64,000 nt of DNA from Variovorax paradoxus (GTDB lineage Bacteria; Pseudomonadota; Gammaproteobacteria; Burkholderiales; Burkholderiaceae_C), in the NCBI RefSeq assembly GCF_030815975.1, contig NZ_JAUSXL010000001.1, forward strand, positions 248,001-312,000, in the 5' to 3' direction. Positions 1-9,789 of the stretch are shown in pieces. The notes under the pieces were generated by a model. It was not told where the DNA came from, searched no databases, and worked only from the letters and a program-made list of their open reading frames with translations. Within the stretch, counting starts at the first letter, position 1, and every line of letters begins with the position of its first letter. A program made the translations under genes and the position numbers.

Positions 1-263
1 GCGCCAGGACCGATAAGCGTCTGGCTGTAAACTCCGGCGGCCTGGGCGGCGGACGAATCTGCTTTCATTCGTGAGCGAAGCATCCAGAACTTTCAACACC
101 ATTCAGGAATGGAACCGTTGCCCAAGTTGACCGCGTGCTATCCATGCAGCGCTGAAATCGCCGGTCGACTCCTTCGTCGGCTGCGCCTTGACGGGCCCCG
201 GGTTCACATCGCCCGCGCGCGAATCGATTTTCCCCCGGCATTCCATTGAGCTCGCCACCGGCC
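1..263. other. No recognisable gene before the first regulator
   Basis: I see no coding stretch here with family resemblance. The open frames are short and look like antisense shadows of the regulator that follows. The segment presumably holds that gene's promoter, but no clear -35/-10 pair or operator stands out. Confidence 0.4.
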
Positions 264-3131
264 ATGAGGAAAGAACTGCTCGCCCACGCAGGCGAAATCG
301 TTTCATTCGGCCCTTTCACCCTGCGCGTCAACGAGCGGCTGCTGGCGCGCAACGGTGTGCCGTTGGACCTGGGTGGTCGCGCCATGGATGTGCTCCTCGC
401 GCTGATTGCCAAGGCAAATGTCGTGGTCAGCAAGGAGGAACTGCTGGCAGAGGCCTGGCCCGGCGTGGTCATTTCAGACGGAAGCCTGCGCTATCAGATC
501 ACGATGCTGCGGCAGGCGCTCGGTGATGGGCGAGATGGCGCCCGGTATGTGTCGAACATCGTCGGCCGCGGGTACTGCTTCGTCGCCAAGATTTCCAGAA
601 CCCTTGTCGAACCGGATGTCCCGGCGAACCGGGACGAGTCGCCGGTCGAACCAGGCTTGCCTGCCCCGGCGAGCTTGCTGGTCGGCCGTACCGGGGATCT
701 GGCCGCAGTTGCGGCGCAGCTTGCCAAGGGACGATTCGTCACCGTGGTGGGCACCGGGGGCGTTGGCAAGACAACGGTCGCGATCCGGACCGGACACGAT
801 TTGTTGGCTGATTTCGCTGGCGCTGTCGTCTTCGTGGATCTGGCGACACTCACCGATCCTTCGCTGGTACCCACCGCCATCGCCTCGATGCTGCGGCTCT
901 CGGTGCGTTCCGTCGATCCGGTTCCCAGCCTGATCTCGTACCTGCGCGCGCGCCGAATGCTCTTGATCCTGGACAACTGCGAGCACGTGATCGCAGCGGC
1001 AGCTTCTCTGGCCGAGAGAATCTTTCAGGCAGCGTCCAGCATCCATATCCTGGCAACGAGCCGGGAGGCGCTGCGGGTTCAGGGCGAGTATGTCCACCTG
1101 CTGAATCCGTTTGCCAGTCCGCCGGACCTCCCCGGCCTCGGCGCCCGCGAGATCCTCACGTATCCCGCCACACGCTTGTTCGTGGACAGGGCCGAGGCCA
1201 GCGGAAGCACGCTGGACCTTAACGGCATCGACGCCCCGATCATCGCGAACATCTGCAGAAAACTCGATGGCGTGGCACTGGCGATCGAACTCGCGGCGCG
1301 CCGTGTGTCGACCTATGGACTGCACCAGACCGCCACGCTCCTGGACGAACGGCTGGCGCTTTCATGGCTCGGCCAGCGCGGTGCGCAGCCGCGGCACGCC
1401 ACGCTGCAGGCCACGCTGGACTGGAGCTACGAGCTTCTCGATGTTCACGAACGGCTCGTGCTGTGCCGCCTGTGCGTCTTTGTCGGGTACTTTTCGCTCG
1501 ATGCCGCGCGTCACGTGGCCGATGCGGACGACCTGTCCAAGGGGCAGATCGTCGCCGCGATCGCGAGCCTGGCGGAGAAGTCCTTGCTTGCCATCCGCCA
1601 GTCGGGTGCCTTCACCCGGTACCGCCTTCTTGAAAGCACGCGCACGTATGCACTTTCGAAGGCCGACGAAGCGACCGTGGACGACGCGTCGCTGCACCAC
1701 GCGCTCTACTTTCGGGAGCGCCTGCAACAGATGGCGGCGTCCCGCGACACCGGGCATGCGCCCGATGGTGCATCGGAGACGGCCGACCTGGGCAACATAC
1801 GGGCCGCCCTCACGTGGTGTTTCGGCCAGGGCCGCGCGACGGACCTGGGCGTTTCGCTCGCATCGGCCGCGGTGCCTGCGTTCCTGGCGAAGTCATTGCT
1901 GGCCGAGTGCCACAGCTGGTCGAGACGAGCGCTTGCGGAGCTGACGCCCACGATGCGCGGCAGCTCGACCGAGATGCACCTGCAGGCAGCCATCGGGGTG
2001 TCGCAGATGTTCACCCGCGGCAACAGCGACGAGGTACGGTCGGCTCTCGAGCGCAGCCTCGAAGTCGCCGAGGCCCTGGACGATGCCGCCAGCCAGGTCC
2101 AGTTGCTTGGCCGGCTCCAGATTTTTCACGAACGCATCGGGGACTTCGTCGAATCATTGAGATATGCGCATCGCTGCGCCCGCGTTGCCAGCACCATCGG
2201 CGACGCAACCGCGGTAGCCGCGGCCAACTCGCTGGTCGGACTCTGCAACCATCTGCTGGGCGATCAGCCCCAAGCCAGGCGCCTGCTCGAAGCTGCGCTC
2301 GCCGGCTCACCCGACTCGCTGCAGGACAGCAGCATCTACTCGGGATTCGATCTTCGCAACCGCGCCTGCATCGCCCTGGCCAGGACATTGTGGCTTCAGG
2401 GCTACCCGTCGCAGGCCGTCGTGCTCGCGCAGCGCGCCGTCGACGAAGCGCGGCAACTGGACCATCCCGTCACGTTGTGCATCGCACTGATCTGGGCTGT
2501 GTCGGTGTACATGTGGGTCGGCGACCTGGAGCGTGCCGAACGGGACATCAACCGATTCATCGCCTATGCTGAGGCTCATTCGCTCACGCCGTACCTGGCC
2601 GTGGGCCGAGGAGTCAAGGGCGAACTGGCCGTCAGGCGGGGCGATGCTGCGCGCGGTGTCCAGGCGATCCAGGACTGCCTGGTGGAGCTTCGCGAATCCC
2701 GGTACGAACTGCTCACCACGGCATTCAACCTGACGCTGGCCGAGGGCCTGACCGCCCTGGGGCAGACAGCCGAGGCGCTGAAACTCCTGGACGACACCCT
2801 GGCGCTGGTGCATGCAAAAGGCGATCTGTACAACCTTCCGGAACTCCTTCGGGTCAGGTCCCGCGCCTTGTCGTGCCTGTCGCCCTCGCGCACGGAGCAA
2901 GCCGAGGAATGCCTCGTCCAGTCGCTCGCCAGCAGCAGGCATCAGGGCGCCCGCGCGTGGGAGCTGCGAGCGGCGACAGACCTTGCGCGGATGTGGCAGG
3001 CAGCTGGACGCGAGCGCGAGGCGCGAGCCCTGCTGGAAGGCACCCTTGCTCACTACACCGAGGGCTTCGAGACGGCGGATCTTCAACAGGCGGAGCAGCT
3101 CCTGGGAAAGGCAAAGGACGCGGCCGTCTGA
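264..3131 (+). CDS. Winged-helix / NB-ARC ATPase / TPR transcriptional regulator
   Basis: This is a large one-component regulator of the winged-helix plus predicted-ATPase type. Residues 1-110 form an OmpR-type C-terminal DNA-binding domain (conserved WPGVVISDGSLR, ending in GRGYCF). A STAND/NB-ARC-like NTPase follows, with a P-loop GTGGVGKT near residue 165 and a Walker B-like LLILDNCEH near 318. The second half is helical and TPR-like and probably senses a ligand or partner. The ATG at 264 is chosen; an in-frame TTG at 246 would add six residues. No good ribosome-binding site precedes either. The gene stands alone, followed by a small receiver gene on the same strand. It is a paralogue in architecture of the regulator at 42932-45610. 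Target genes are unknown. Confidence 0.85.
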   Translation: MRKELLAHAGEIVSFGPFTLRVNERLLARNGVPLDLGGRAMDVLLALIAKANVVVSKEELLAEAWPGVVISDGSLRYQITMLRQALGDGRDGARYVSNIVGRGYCFVAKISRTLVEPDVPANRDESPVEPGLPAPASLLVGRTGDLAAVAAQLAKGRFVTVVGTGGVGKTTVAIRTGHDLLADFAGAVVFVDLATLTDPSLVPTAIASMLRLSVRSVDPVPSLISYLRARRMLLILDNCEHVIAAAASLAERIFQAASSIHILATSREALRVQGEYVHLLNPFASPPDLPGLGAREILTYPATRLFVDRAEASGSTLDLNGIDAPIIANICRKLDGVALAIELAARRVSTYGLHQTATLLDERLALSWLGQRGAQPRHATLQATLDWSYELLDVHERLVLCRLCVFVGYFSLDAARHVADADDLSKGQIVAAIASLAEKSLLAIRQSGAFTRYRLLESTRTYALSKADEATVDDASLHHALYFRERLQQMAASRDTGHAPDGASETADLGNIRAALTWCFGQGRATDLGVSLASAAVPAFLAKSLLAECHSWSRRALAELTPTMRGSSTEMHLQAAIGVSQMFTRGNSDEVRSALERSLEVAEALDDAASQVQLLGRLQIFHERIGDFVESLRYAHRCARVASTIGDATAVAAANSLVGLCNHLLGDQPQARRLLEAALAGSPDSLQDSSIYSGFDLRNRACIALARTLWLQGYPSQAVVLAQRAVDEARQLDHPVTLCIALIWAVSVYMWVGDLERAERDINRFIAYAEAHSLTPYLAVGRGVKGELAVRRGDAARGVQAIQDCLVELRESRYELLTTAFNLTLAEGLTALGQTAEALKLLDDTLALVHAKGDLYNLPELLRVRSRALSCLSPSRTEQAEECLVQSLASSRHQGARAWELRAATDLARMWQAAGREREARALLEGTLAHYTEGFETADLQQAEQLLGKAKDAAV

Positions 3132-3308
3132 CGAACAAGCAGATCGCTGCCGTGCCAAGTATTCCTTGACCAGCCGGCAGCGAGGCGGGCGCCGCCCATC
3201 CATACCTACATATGATGGCGCCGCCCGCTGGCGGCGGTAATCTGGGACACCGGGCAGCGGCGGGATAGTCCCGGCCGCTTACCAGGTAAAAGAGCCCGGA
3301 ATTTTCCC

Positions 3309-3686
3309 TTGCAACCCCTCAGCATCGAACTCGTGTCCATCGTCGACGACGATCCTTTCGTGCGCACCGCGACCAGCAGCCTCGTGCGTTCGCTCGGATG
3401 GGAAGCGCGCGAGTTCGCGTCGGGCCCGGCATTCCTTGCCTCCGGCATGGCGCCGCGTACGCGCTGCCTGGTGTGCGACGTGCAAATGCCGGCGATGGAC
3501 GGCATCGAGTTGCTGGACCGGCTCCTGGGCCAGGGCATCCAGGTTCCCACGCTGTTCATCACCGCGTTCGCATCGGCTCGTGTGCGCGAGCGCGTGCGGG
3601 CCAGCACGGCGCTGTGCCTGATCGAGAAGCCGATCGATGCTCGCGAGCTGCAGGCCTGGATAGACCTCGCACTCAAGCGCGACTGA
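3309..3686 (+). CDS. Single-domain response regulator (FixJ-type receiver)
   Basis: The protein is only a CheY/FixJ-like receiver domain, about 117-125 aa. It shows the acidic pocket DDD near the N-terminus, a phospho-acceptor Asp in VCDVQMPAMDG, the Thr/Ser switch (LFITAFAS) and the conserved Lys in IEKPID. There is no output domain, so it should act through a partner protein or a histidine kinase lying outside this window. The start is a TTG at 3309; a GTG at 3333 would begin just before the first beta strand and is equally plausible. It lies 177 bp after the NB-ARC regulator and 142 bp before the catalase. Confidence 0.8.
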   Translation: MQPLSIELVSIVDDDPFVRTATSSLVRSLGWEAREFASGPAFLASGMAPRTRCLVCDVQMPAMDGIELLDRLLGQGIQVPTLFITAFASARVRERVRASTALCLIEKPIDARELQAWIDLALKRD

Positions 3687-3828
3687 CAACGGTCTTTCTT
3701 GCAGCTTTGGCGACGCGCCAAGCGTCATTCTTTGGTATGCATCGCCCCCATACGAACGGCTGATGGAAATGCCGTCAGATGATTCGTAGAGTGATCATGC
3801 TTTCAATACCGACAAGAGGAATATCCCA

Positions 3829-5322
3829 ATGAGCAAGCCGCCGGAACCTTCGAAACACACCCTGCTGACCACCGCCTTCGGCGCCCCCGTGCCCAACAAC
3901 CAGAACAGCCTGGCGGCCGGCCCGCGCGGCCCGCTGCTCATGCAGGATGTATGGCTGCTCGAGAAGCTCGCCAACTTCAACCGCGAGGTCATTCCCGAGC
4001 GCCGCATGCACGCCAAGGGCTCCGGCGCGTTCGGCACCTTCACCGTCACGCACGACATCACCCGGTTCACGCGCGCCAAGCTCTTTTCCGCCATGGGCAA
4101 GAAGACCGAGATGTTCGCGCGCTTCACCACGGTGGCCGGCGAACGCGGCGCGGCTGATGCCGAGCGCGACATCCGCGGCTTCGCGCTCAAGTTCTACACG
4201 GAAGAAGGCAACTGGGATCTGGTGGGCAACAACACGCCCGTCTTCTTCCTGCGCGATCCTCGCAAGTTTCCGGACCTCAACAAGGCCGTGAAGCGCGACC
4301 CGAAGACCAACCTGCGCAGCGCCACCAACAACTGGGACTTCTGGACGCTGCTGCCCGAAGCGCTGCACCAGGTCACCATCGTGATGAGCGATCGCGGCAT
4401 TCCGGCGAGCTACCGCCACATGCACGGCTTCGGCTCGCACACCTACAGCTTCGTCAACGCGCAGCACGAACGCTTCTGGGTCAAGTTCCACTTCAAGACC
4501 CAGCAGGGCATCAGGAACCTCACCGACGCCGAGGCCTCGGCCCTGGTGGGCGGCGACCGCGAGAGCCACCAGCGCGACCTGTTCGATTCGATCGGCCGCG
4601 GCGACTTTCCCAAGTGGACGCTGTACGTGCAGGTGATGGCCGAAGCCGATGCAGAGAAGGTGCCCTACCACCCCTTCGACCTGACCAAGGTCTGGCCCAA
4701 GAAGGACTACCCGCTGATCGAGGTGGGCGTGATGGAGCTGAACCGCAACCCTGAGAACTTCTTCGCCGACGTGGAGCAGAGCGCCTTCGCACCCAGCAAC
4801 CTGGTGCCGGGCATCGGCGTGTCGCCCGACAAGATGCTGCAGGCGCGGCTGTTCGCGTATTCGGATGCGCAGCGCTACCGCCTGGGGGTGAACCATCACC
4901 AGATTCCGGTGAACGCCGCGCGCTGCCCGGTGCACAGCAACCACCGCGACGGCGCGCTGCGCGTGGACGGCAACTACGGCGGCACGCCGCACTACGAGCC
5001 CAACAGCTTCGGCCAGTGGCAGGAGCAACCCGATTACCGCGAGCCGCCGCTCAAGCTGCGCGGCGAGGCGGACTTCTGGAACTTCCGCGAAGACGATGCC
5101 GACTACTACAAGCAGCCCGGCGACCTGTTCCGCCTAATGAAGCCCGAGCAACAGCAGGTGCTGTTCGACAACACGGCGCGCGCCATGGGCGATGCGCCGG
5201 AGTTCATCAAGCGGCGGCACATCGGCAACTGCGCCAAGGCCGATCCGGCCTACGGCGCGGGCGTGGCGAAGGCGCTGGGTCTTGATGCCGGCATGGGACG
5301 ATTCAGCTCATCGATGGAATAA
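3829..5322 (+). CDS. katA: Monofunctional haem catalase
   Basis: Catalase converts hydrogen peroxide to water and oxygen. The 497-aa length fits a small-subunit catalase. The catalytic residues are all visible: distal His61 ([11 protein letters not shown]), distal Asn134 ([10 protein letters not shown]), and the proximal haem ligand Tyr344 in [11 protein letters not shown] with Arg340 four residues before it. The sequence has no signal peptide, so it is cytoplasmic. An SD-like aagaggaa precedes the ATG. Its stop is only 10 bp from the convergent stop of the P460-like gene, with a GC-rich hairpin between them. The gene symbol reflects the family, not a proven orthologue. Confidence 0.95.
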   Translation: MSKPPEPSKHTLLTTAFGAPVPNNQNSLAAGPRGPLLMQDVWLLEKLANFNREVIPERRMHAKGSGAFGTFTVTHDITRFTRAKLFSAMGKKTEMFARFTTVAGERGAADAERDIRGFALKFYTEEGNWDLVGNNTPVFFLRDPRKFPDLNKAVKRDPKTNLRSATNNWDFWTLLPEALHQVTIVMSDRGIPASYRHMHGFGSHTYSFVNAQHERFWVKFHFKTQQGIRNLTDAEASALVGGDRESHQRDLFDSIGRGDFPKWTLYVQVMAEADAEKVPYHPFDLTKVWPKKDYPLIEVGVMELNRNPENFFADVEQSAFAPSNLVPGIGVSPDKMLQARLFAYSDAQRYRLGVNHHQIPVNAARCPVHSNHRDGALRVDGNYGGTPHYEPNSFGQWQEQPDYREPPLKLRGEADFWNFREDDADYYKQPGDLFRLMKPEQQQVLFDNTARAMGDAPEFIKRRHIGNCAKADPAYGAGVAKALGLDAGMGRFSSSME

Positions 5323-5326
5323 ACCC

Positions 5327-5342
5327 CGCGCGTCAACGCGCG
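5327..5342. terminator. GC hairpin between convergent catalase and P460 genes
   Basis: The inverted repeat CGCGCG-TCAA-CGCGCG is a perfect 6-bp stem with a tetraloop. It spans the gap between two convergent stop codons and extends into the last codons of the P460 gene. It has no T-tract on either strand, so it is at best a weak or Rho-assisted bidirectional terminator. Confidence 0.35.
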
Positions 5343-5926
5343 AGCCGCGTGAACACGTAGTCGTGGTTCTTCACCAGCGTCTGATGGCAGGCAAAGCAGG
5401 TCTGATGCTGCGCCAGGTCCACAGGCTTGCCATCGACGAAGCGGCCGAATCCCCATCCACCCGTGGCAGTGTACTTTTTGGAGTCTTTCACCATCACCTG
5501 CACGGTGGTCGCTGCGCCAGGGATCGACGCGGGCGCGAACTCCGGCGACTGCACATGTTTCCATGCCAGCTTGGTGAGGATGGTGCCGTCGGGGAACGGC
5601 AGCGTGCCCTGGTCGTAGGCCTGGATCGCCTTGGCATTGCCGAGCACCACGCGCAGTTCGTTCAACGGCTCCGCCTCGATCGCCGGCGCAATCAGCTGCC
5701 ACTGCCTGTAGCCCTTGGGAAGGGTGACGCCGTACAAGGGCGAGGCATCCGAAGTCTTCGCCTCCTCCGCGGCGCTGGAGGTCGTCGCGAAGACGCCGGC
5801 CGCCGCCGCGAGCGCAAGCAGGCCAAGACCGGTGAGCTTCGCCAGTGTCCCTTGGCATGAAGCCGGGCATGCATGACGGGTTGCGGCGTCCGAGACAGAC
5901 ACCTGTTGTGTGTTGTTTCGATTCAT
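5333..5926 (-). CDS. Cytochrome P460-like exported c-type haem protein
   Basis: The 197-aa protein carries an N-terminal export segment (hydrophobic residues about 31-48, then SSAAEE) followed by a cytochrome P460-type domain. The only haem-attachment motif, CFACH (residues 177-181), is near the C-terminus as in that family. The motifs NELRVVLGN, FPDGTILTK and TGGWGFGRF also match. It should be periplasmic and bind one covalently attached haem. Family members include hydroxylamine-oxidising P460 and cytochrome c'-beta proteins, but most are of unknown function. The ATG at 5926 is chosen over an upstream start at 6064 because it places the signal peptide correctly. Confidence 0.8.
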   Translation of the reverse strand: MNRNNTQQVSVSDAATRHACPASCQGTLAKLTGLGLLALAAAAGVFATTSSAAEEAKTSDASPLYGVTLPKGYRQWQLIAPAIEAEPLNELRVVLGNAKAIQAYDQGTLPFPDGTILTKLAWKHVQSPEFAPASIPGAATTVQVMVKDSKKYTATGGWGFGRFVDGKPVDLAQHQTCFACHQTLVKNHDYVFTRLAR

Positions 5927-6261
5927 GAGGCGGACCTTGTGAGTTGGAAATTGCCGCCGGGCGCAAAGGCCCGCGGCGCCTGAACGCGTGGATTGTTCAG
6001 CGCCCCTGCCTCTTGCAAACGGGGTTCCGTATTCCTGTGTATCTGCATGGCCGGACGCCAACACTACGTTTCATTGGCGAGGCCTTCGTGTAATTCTTCA
6101 TGTCGCCCTGTCCGGCCGACACAGTGGCATACAGACATCTGCAGTGCACGTGGAGGCGAGCCCTATAAACGCGGCCGTGCTTTGCCCGACCGCGCTCGTC
6201 ACGGGTTGCGAAAGGCGATCACTCTTCATTGCCCTTTACTTCAACCGCAGGAAAAAACGAA
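5927..6261. promoter_or_regulatory. Divergent intergenic region, P460 / hydrolase
   Basis: This 335-bp gap separates two divergent genes and must contain both promoters. It contains no credible gene. One feature stands out: GGCCGGAC at 6049-6056 is repeated in inverse as GTCCGGCC at 6110-6117, and the second copy sits inside a TGTC-N5-GACA partial palindrome (6109-6121). These could be operator half-sites, but no regulator can be named. Confidence 0.35.
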
Positions 6262-7077
6262 ATGAAAAATCTCAGCCGCCGCTTCGCCCGCACCATGGCC
6301 GCCGTGGGCCTCATGGCATTGGCTGGCGCCTTCGCGTTCAATGCTTCGGCGCAGACCCCGAGCACTGCGCAACAAGCCAAGCCCACTGTGGTTCTCGTGC
6401 ACGGTGCCTTCGCGGAATCGTCGAGCTGGGACGGCGTCATCCGCAAGCTCGAGGCGAAGCACTATCCGGTGATCGCTGCCGCCAACCCGTTGCGCGGCGT
6501 CAAGTCCGACGCGGCCTATGTCGCGAGCATCGTCGATGCGGTCAAGGGACCGGTGGTGCTGGTGGGCCATTCCTATGGCGGCTCCGTGATCTCCAGCGCC
6601 GCCACCGGCAAGAGCAACGTGAAAGCGCTTGTCTTCGTCGCCGCCTTCGCGCCTGAAGCCGGGGAGTCGGCAGCCGATCTCGCCGGCAAGTTCCCCGGCA
6701 GCACGCTCGGGCCCGCGCTGGCACCACCGGTCGCACTCGCCGATGGCGGCAAGGACCTGTACATCCTGAAGAACAGGTTCCACGACCAATTCGCCGCCGA
6801 CGTTTCAGCCGCCGCTGCGCGCCTGATGGCTGCGACCCAGCGCCCCATCGCCGAGTCGGCGCTTGGCGAACCGGCAGGAGCACCTGCGTGGAAGACGGTG
6901 CCCTCGTGGTTCGTGTATGGCGACGGCGACAAGAACATTCCGCCCGCAGCACAGTCCTTCATGGCAGAGCGTGCCAAGTCAGTGAGGACGGTGGTCGTCA
7001 AGGGCGCCTCGCACGTGGTGATGACGTCCAGGCCCGACGTGGTCGCGAAGCTCATCGTCGAAGCCGCCAGCCGATAG
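6262..7077 (+). CDS. Exported alpha/beta hydrolase
   Basis: This alpha/beta-fold hydrolase has a Sec-type signal peptide (RR...hydrophobic 11-25, cleavage probably after NASA, residues 27-30). The oxyanion-loop motif is VLVHGAF and the nucleophile elbow is GHSYGG with Ser104. A late acidic residue (YGDGDKNIP) and the final His in GASHVVM complete a plausible triad. It resembles the EstC/salicylate-esterase-like group of small hydrolases, but the substrate cannot be read from sequence. The ATG at 6262 follows the purine-rich gcaggaaaaaacgaa. It is the first of three consecutive exported hydrolase genes. Confidence 0.8.
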   Translation: MKNLSRRFARTMAAVGLMALAGAFAFNASAQTPSTAQQAKPTVVLVHGAFAESSSWDGVIRKLEAKHYPVIAAANPLRGVKSDAAYVASIVDAVKGPVVLVGHSYGGSVISSAATGKSNVKALVFVAAFAPEAGESAADLAGKFPGSTLGPALAPPVALADGGKDLYILKNRFHDQFAADVSAAAARLMAATQRPIAESALGEPAGAPAWKTVPSWFVYGDGDKNIPPAAQSFMAERAKSVRTVVVKGASHVVMTSRPDVVAKLIVEAASR

Positions 7078-7158
7078 AGGGACTCCCGCGCACGGTCCTC
7101 CGACACCACGCGGCCAAACGTCGCGTCGCAAAGATCTCCATTCACCAGCACAAGGCAA

Positions 7159-8580
7159 ATGACCATGACAGATTCCGACGCATCCAGCTGCCGCGGGCAT
7201 GCCGCCCTCGGCACGACATTCCAGCCCACCCTGACGCGCCGCGGCGCGCTGGTGGCGACTGCGAGCCTTCTCGCAGGTTCGGTGACCGCGGCTTTCGCTG
7301 CGACACCGGCGGGCAAGAGCTCTTTAGCGCAAGCCGACGCGATACGGCCCTTTCGCATCGATGTTCCCGAGGACGCGATCGTCGACCTGCGTCGACGCCT
7401 CAGGGCGACACGATGGCCCGACCGGGAGACGGTCGGCGACACATCCCAGGGCGTTCAGTTGGCCAGGCTGCAGGCACTGGCCCGCTATTGGGAAACGAGC
7501 TATGACTGGCGCAAGATCGAAGCCCGGCTCAACGCCCTGCCTCAGTTCATCACCACGATCGACGGCGTCGAGATCCAGTTCATTCACATACGTTCCCGCC
7601 ATCCGAACGCATTGCCGCTGATCCTGACGCATGGCTGGCCCGGCTCGATGCTGGAGTTCCTGAAAACGGTCGGGCCCCTGACCGACCCGACTGCCTTTGC
7701 AGGAAGTGCCGCCGACGCCTTCCACGTTGTGATCCCGTCCATCCCCGGCCATGGGTTCTCTGGCAAGCCCAAGGAAACAGGCTGGGGCCCCGAGCGTGTG
7801 GGCCGCGCGTGGGACACCCTGATGAAGCGGCTGGGCTACACCCACTATGTATCCCAAGGCGGAGACCATGGTTCGGTCATTTCGGACGCGATGGCACGCC
7901 AGGCACCGCAAGGCCTGTTGGGCATCCACCTCAACTTGCCCGCCACCGTGCCCGCGGAACTGGTCAAACCCATCAACAATGGAGATCCCGCACCGGCCGG
8001 ACTGTCGGCGCCTGAGCGGGCAGCGTTCAACACGCTCAGCGCCTTCTTCAAGACGGGCGCTGCCTACGGCGCCATGATGGTGACGCGCCCACAGACGATC
8101 GGCTATCCCCTGGCCGATTCTCCAGCGGGCCTGGCCGGGTGGATCTACGAGAAGTTCGCGCAGTGGACGGACAGTGGAGGCGAACCCGAGCGCGTGCTCA
8201 CCCAGGACGAGATGCTCGATGACATCACCCTCTACTGGCTCACCGACACTGCCGCTTCTTCCTCGAGGTTCTACTGGGAGAACAACAACAACAACTTCAG
8301 TGCAGCGGCTCAGAAGACGCAGGACATTTCGATTCCAGTGGCAGTGAGCGTATTCCCGGGTGAGATCTACCGCGCGCCGAGAAGCTGGACCGAGCGCGCC
8401 TATCGCACGCTCTACTACTTCAACGAAGTCGGCAAGGGCGGCCACTTTGCCGCCTGGGAGCAGCCGCAGCTGTTCTGCGAGGAACTGCGCGCGGCGTTTC
8501 GGCCGCTGCGCCAGCCCGGCCGGCCGGCCGCACAAACAGACAACGGAGTGTTAAATCGTGCAAGCCAGCCCAACCGGTGA
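7159..8580 (+). CDS. Tat-exported epoxide hydrolase family protein
   Basis: An epoxide-hydrolase N-terminal region (residues about 60-170, IRPFRIDVPEDAIVDLRRRL) is followed by an alpha/beta-hydrolase core. The oxyanion motif is HGWPG (159-163). The nucleophile is Asp236 in GGDHGS, as expected for an epoxide or related hydrolase, and a C-terminal His lies in GGHFAAWEQP. A twin-arginine leader (TRRGALVATASLLAG, residues 26-40) suggests export. Soluble epoxide hydrolases are normally cytoplasmic, so this subgroup is somewhat unusual. It lies 81 bp after the preceding hydrolase and 49 bp before the next, probably in one transcript. Confidence 0.85.
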   Translation: MTMTDSDASSCRGHAALGTTFQPTLTRRGALVATASLLAGSVTAAFAATPAGKSSLAQADAIRPFRIDVPEDAIVDLRRRLRATRWPDRETVGDTSQGVQLARLQALARYWETSYDWRKIEARLNALPQFITTIDGVEIQFIHIRSRHPNALPLILTHGWPGSMLEFLKTVGPLTDPTAFAGSAADAFHVVIPSIPGHGFSGKPKETGWGPERVGRAWDTLMKRLGYTHYVSQGGDHGSVISDAMARQAPQGLLGIHLNLPATVPAELVKPINNGDPAPAGLSAPERAAFNTLSAFFKTGAAYGAMMVTRPQTIGYPLADSPAGLAGWIYEKFAQWTDSGGEPERVLTQDEMLDDITLYWLTDTAASSSRFYWENNNNNFSAAAQKTQDISIPVAVSVFPGEIYRAPRSWTERAYRTLYYFNEVGKGGHFAAWEQPQLFCEELRAAFRPLRQPGRPAAQTDNGVLNRASQPNR

Positions 8581-8629
8581 TGCGTAGGCTCGTCTGCGGC
8601 CCGTAGACCATTCCAATCACCCCCTGAAT

Positions 8630-9634
8630 ATGGCACTTGAATCAGATCCATCCGACATTCCCCTTCCCTCTCCTTCCCGACGGCAGCTGCTCGTTACCGG
8701 GGCTGGCATGGTTGCAGCCGCCGGGATACCCTTCGCGGCAAGCGCCGCCGACCCACTCCCCAGCGGCGTTCGCGCGGCGCAACCAACACCACCCAAGAAA
8801 GGAACGAAAACCATGAGCACCATCACCACCAAGGACGGCACGCAGATCTACTACAAGGACTGGGGCAGCGGGCAACCCGTTGTCTTCTCGCATGGCTGGC
8901 CGCTGAGTGCGGACGACTGGGACGGCCAGATGCTGTTCTTCCTGCGCCAGGGATACCGGGTCATCGCGCACGACCGTCGCGGGCACGGGCGCTCGAGCCA
9001 GGGCTCGACCGGCCACGACATGAACCACTATGCCGACGACCTTGCGGCCCTGACGGAAGCGCTCGATCTGCACAAGGCCATCCACGTGGGCCACTCGACT
9101 GGCGGCGGCGAAGTCGCACGCTACATCAGCCGGCACGGCAGCAAGCGGGTTGCCAAGGCCGTGCTCATCAGCTCGGTGCCCCCGCTGATGGTCAAGACCG
9201 CGGCCAATCCCAATGGCGTGCCCATCGAGGTGCTGGATGGCATTCGTGCGGCGGTCGCCAGCAACAGGCCGCAGTTCTTCAAGGACTTCACGCTGCCGTT
9301 CTACGGCTTCAATCGTCCCGGCGCGAAAATCTCGGAAGGCATCCGCGAGCACTGGTGGCAGCAGGGCATGATGGGCTCCGTGCAGGCCCACTACGACGGT
9401 ATCAAGGCGTTTTCGGAAACCGACTTCACCGAGGACCTGAAGAAAATGGACGTGCCGACGCTGGTGATGCATGGCGACGACGACCAGGTCGTGCCGATCG
9501 GGATCTCGAGCGAGCTGACTGCGAAGATCATCAAGAACGCGACCTTGAAGGTCTACCCGGGACTGCCGCACGGCATGTGCGCGACCCACGCCGACCTCAT
9601 CAATCCCGATCTGCTCGCATTCTTCAAGAGCTGA
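8630..9634 (+). CDS. Tat-exported chloroperoxidase-like alpha/beta hydrolase
   Basis: This is a non-haem chloroperoxidase/esterase-type alpha/beta hydrolase. The motifs are FSHGWPL, the nucleophile elbow GHSTGG (Ser156), [10 protein letters not shown] and GLPHGMC for the acid and His. A twin-arginine leader ([24 protein letters not shown]) precedes the catalytic domain, which itself begins at an internal Met at residue 62 (nt 8813). That Met could be the start of a leaderless form. A closely similar leaderless protein is encoded at 14121-14942. A strong hairpin follows 16 bp after the stop. Confidence 0.85.
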   Translation: MALESDPSDIPLPSPSRRQLLVTGAGMVAAAGIPFAASAADPLPSGVRAAQPTPPKKGTKTMSTITTKDGTQIYYKDWGSGQPVVFSHGWPLSADDWDGQMLFFLRQGYRVIAHDRRGHGRSSQGSTGHDMNHYADDLAALTEALDLHKAIHVGHSTGGGEVARYISRHGSKRVAKAVLISSVPPLMVKTAANPNGVPIEVLDGIRAAVASNRPQFFKDFTLPFYGFNRPGAKISEGIREHWWQQGMMGSVQAHYDGIKAFSETDFTEDLKKMDVPTLVMHGDDDQVVPIGISSELTAKIIKNATLKVYPGLPHGMCATHADLINPDLLAFFKS

Positions 9635-9650
9635 CGTCGAGAGTTGAATT

Positions 9651-9675
9651 GCAGGAGGCCGCCAAGGCCTCCTGC
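9651..9675 (+). terminator. Strong hairpin after the hydrolase trio
   Basis: GCAGGAGGCC and GGCCTCCTGC form a perfect 10-bp stem around a 5-nt loop, 16 bp after the hydrolase stop. No T-run follows, so classical intrinsic termination is uncertain, but the position suits the end of a transcript. Confidence 0.55.
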
Positions 9676-9789
9676 CGCCGCGATCAACTCCGGTGCAAAA
9701 TATTCAAGAAAGCGCCCAAACCTTCTATCGCCAATCGCTGCGACAGACGCAAATAGCATTCACCAACTCCCGTCCCCGACCTGCAGCCC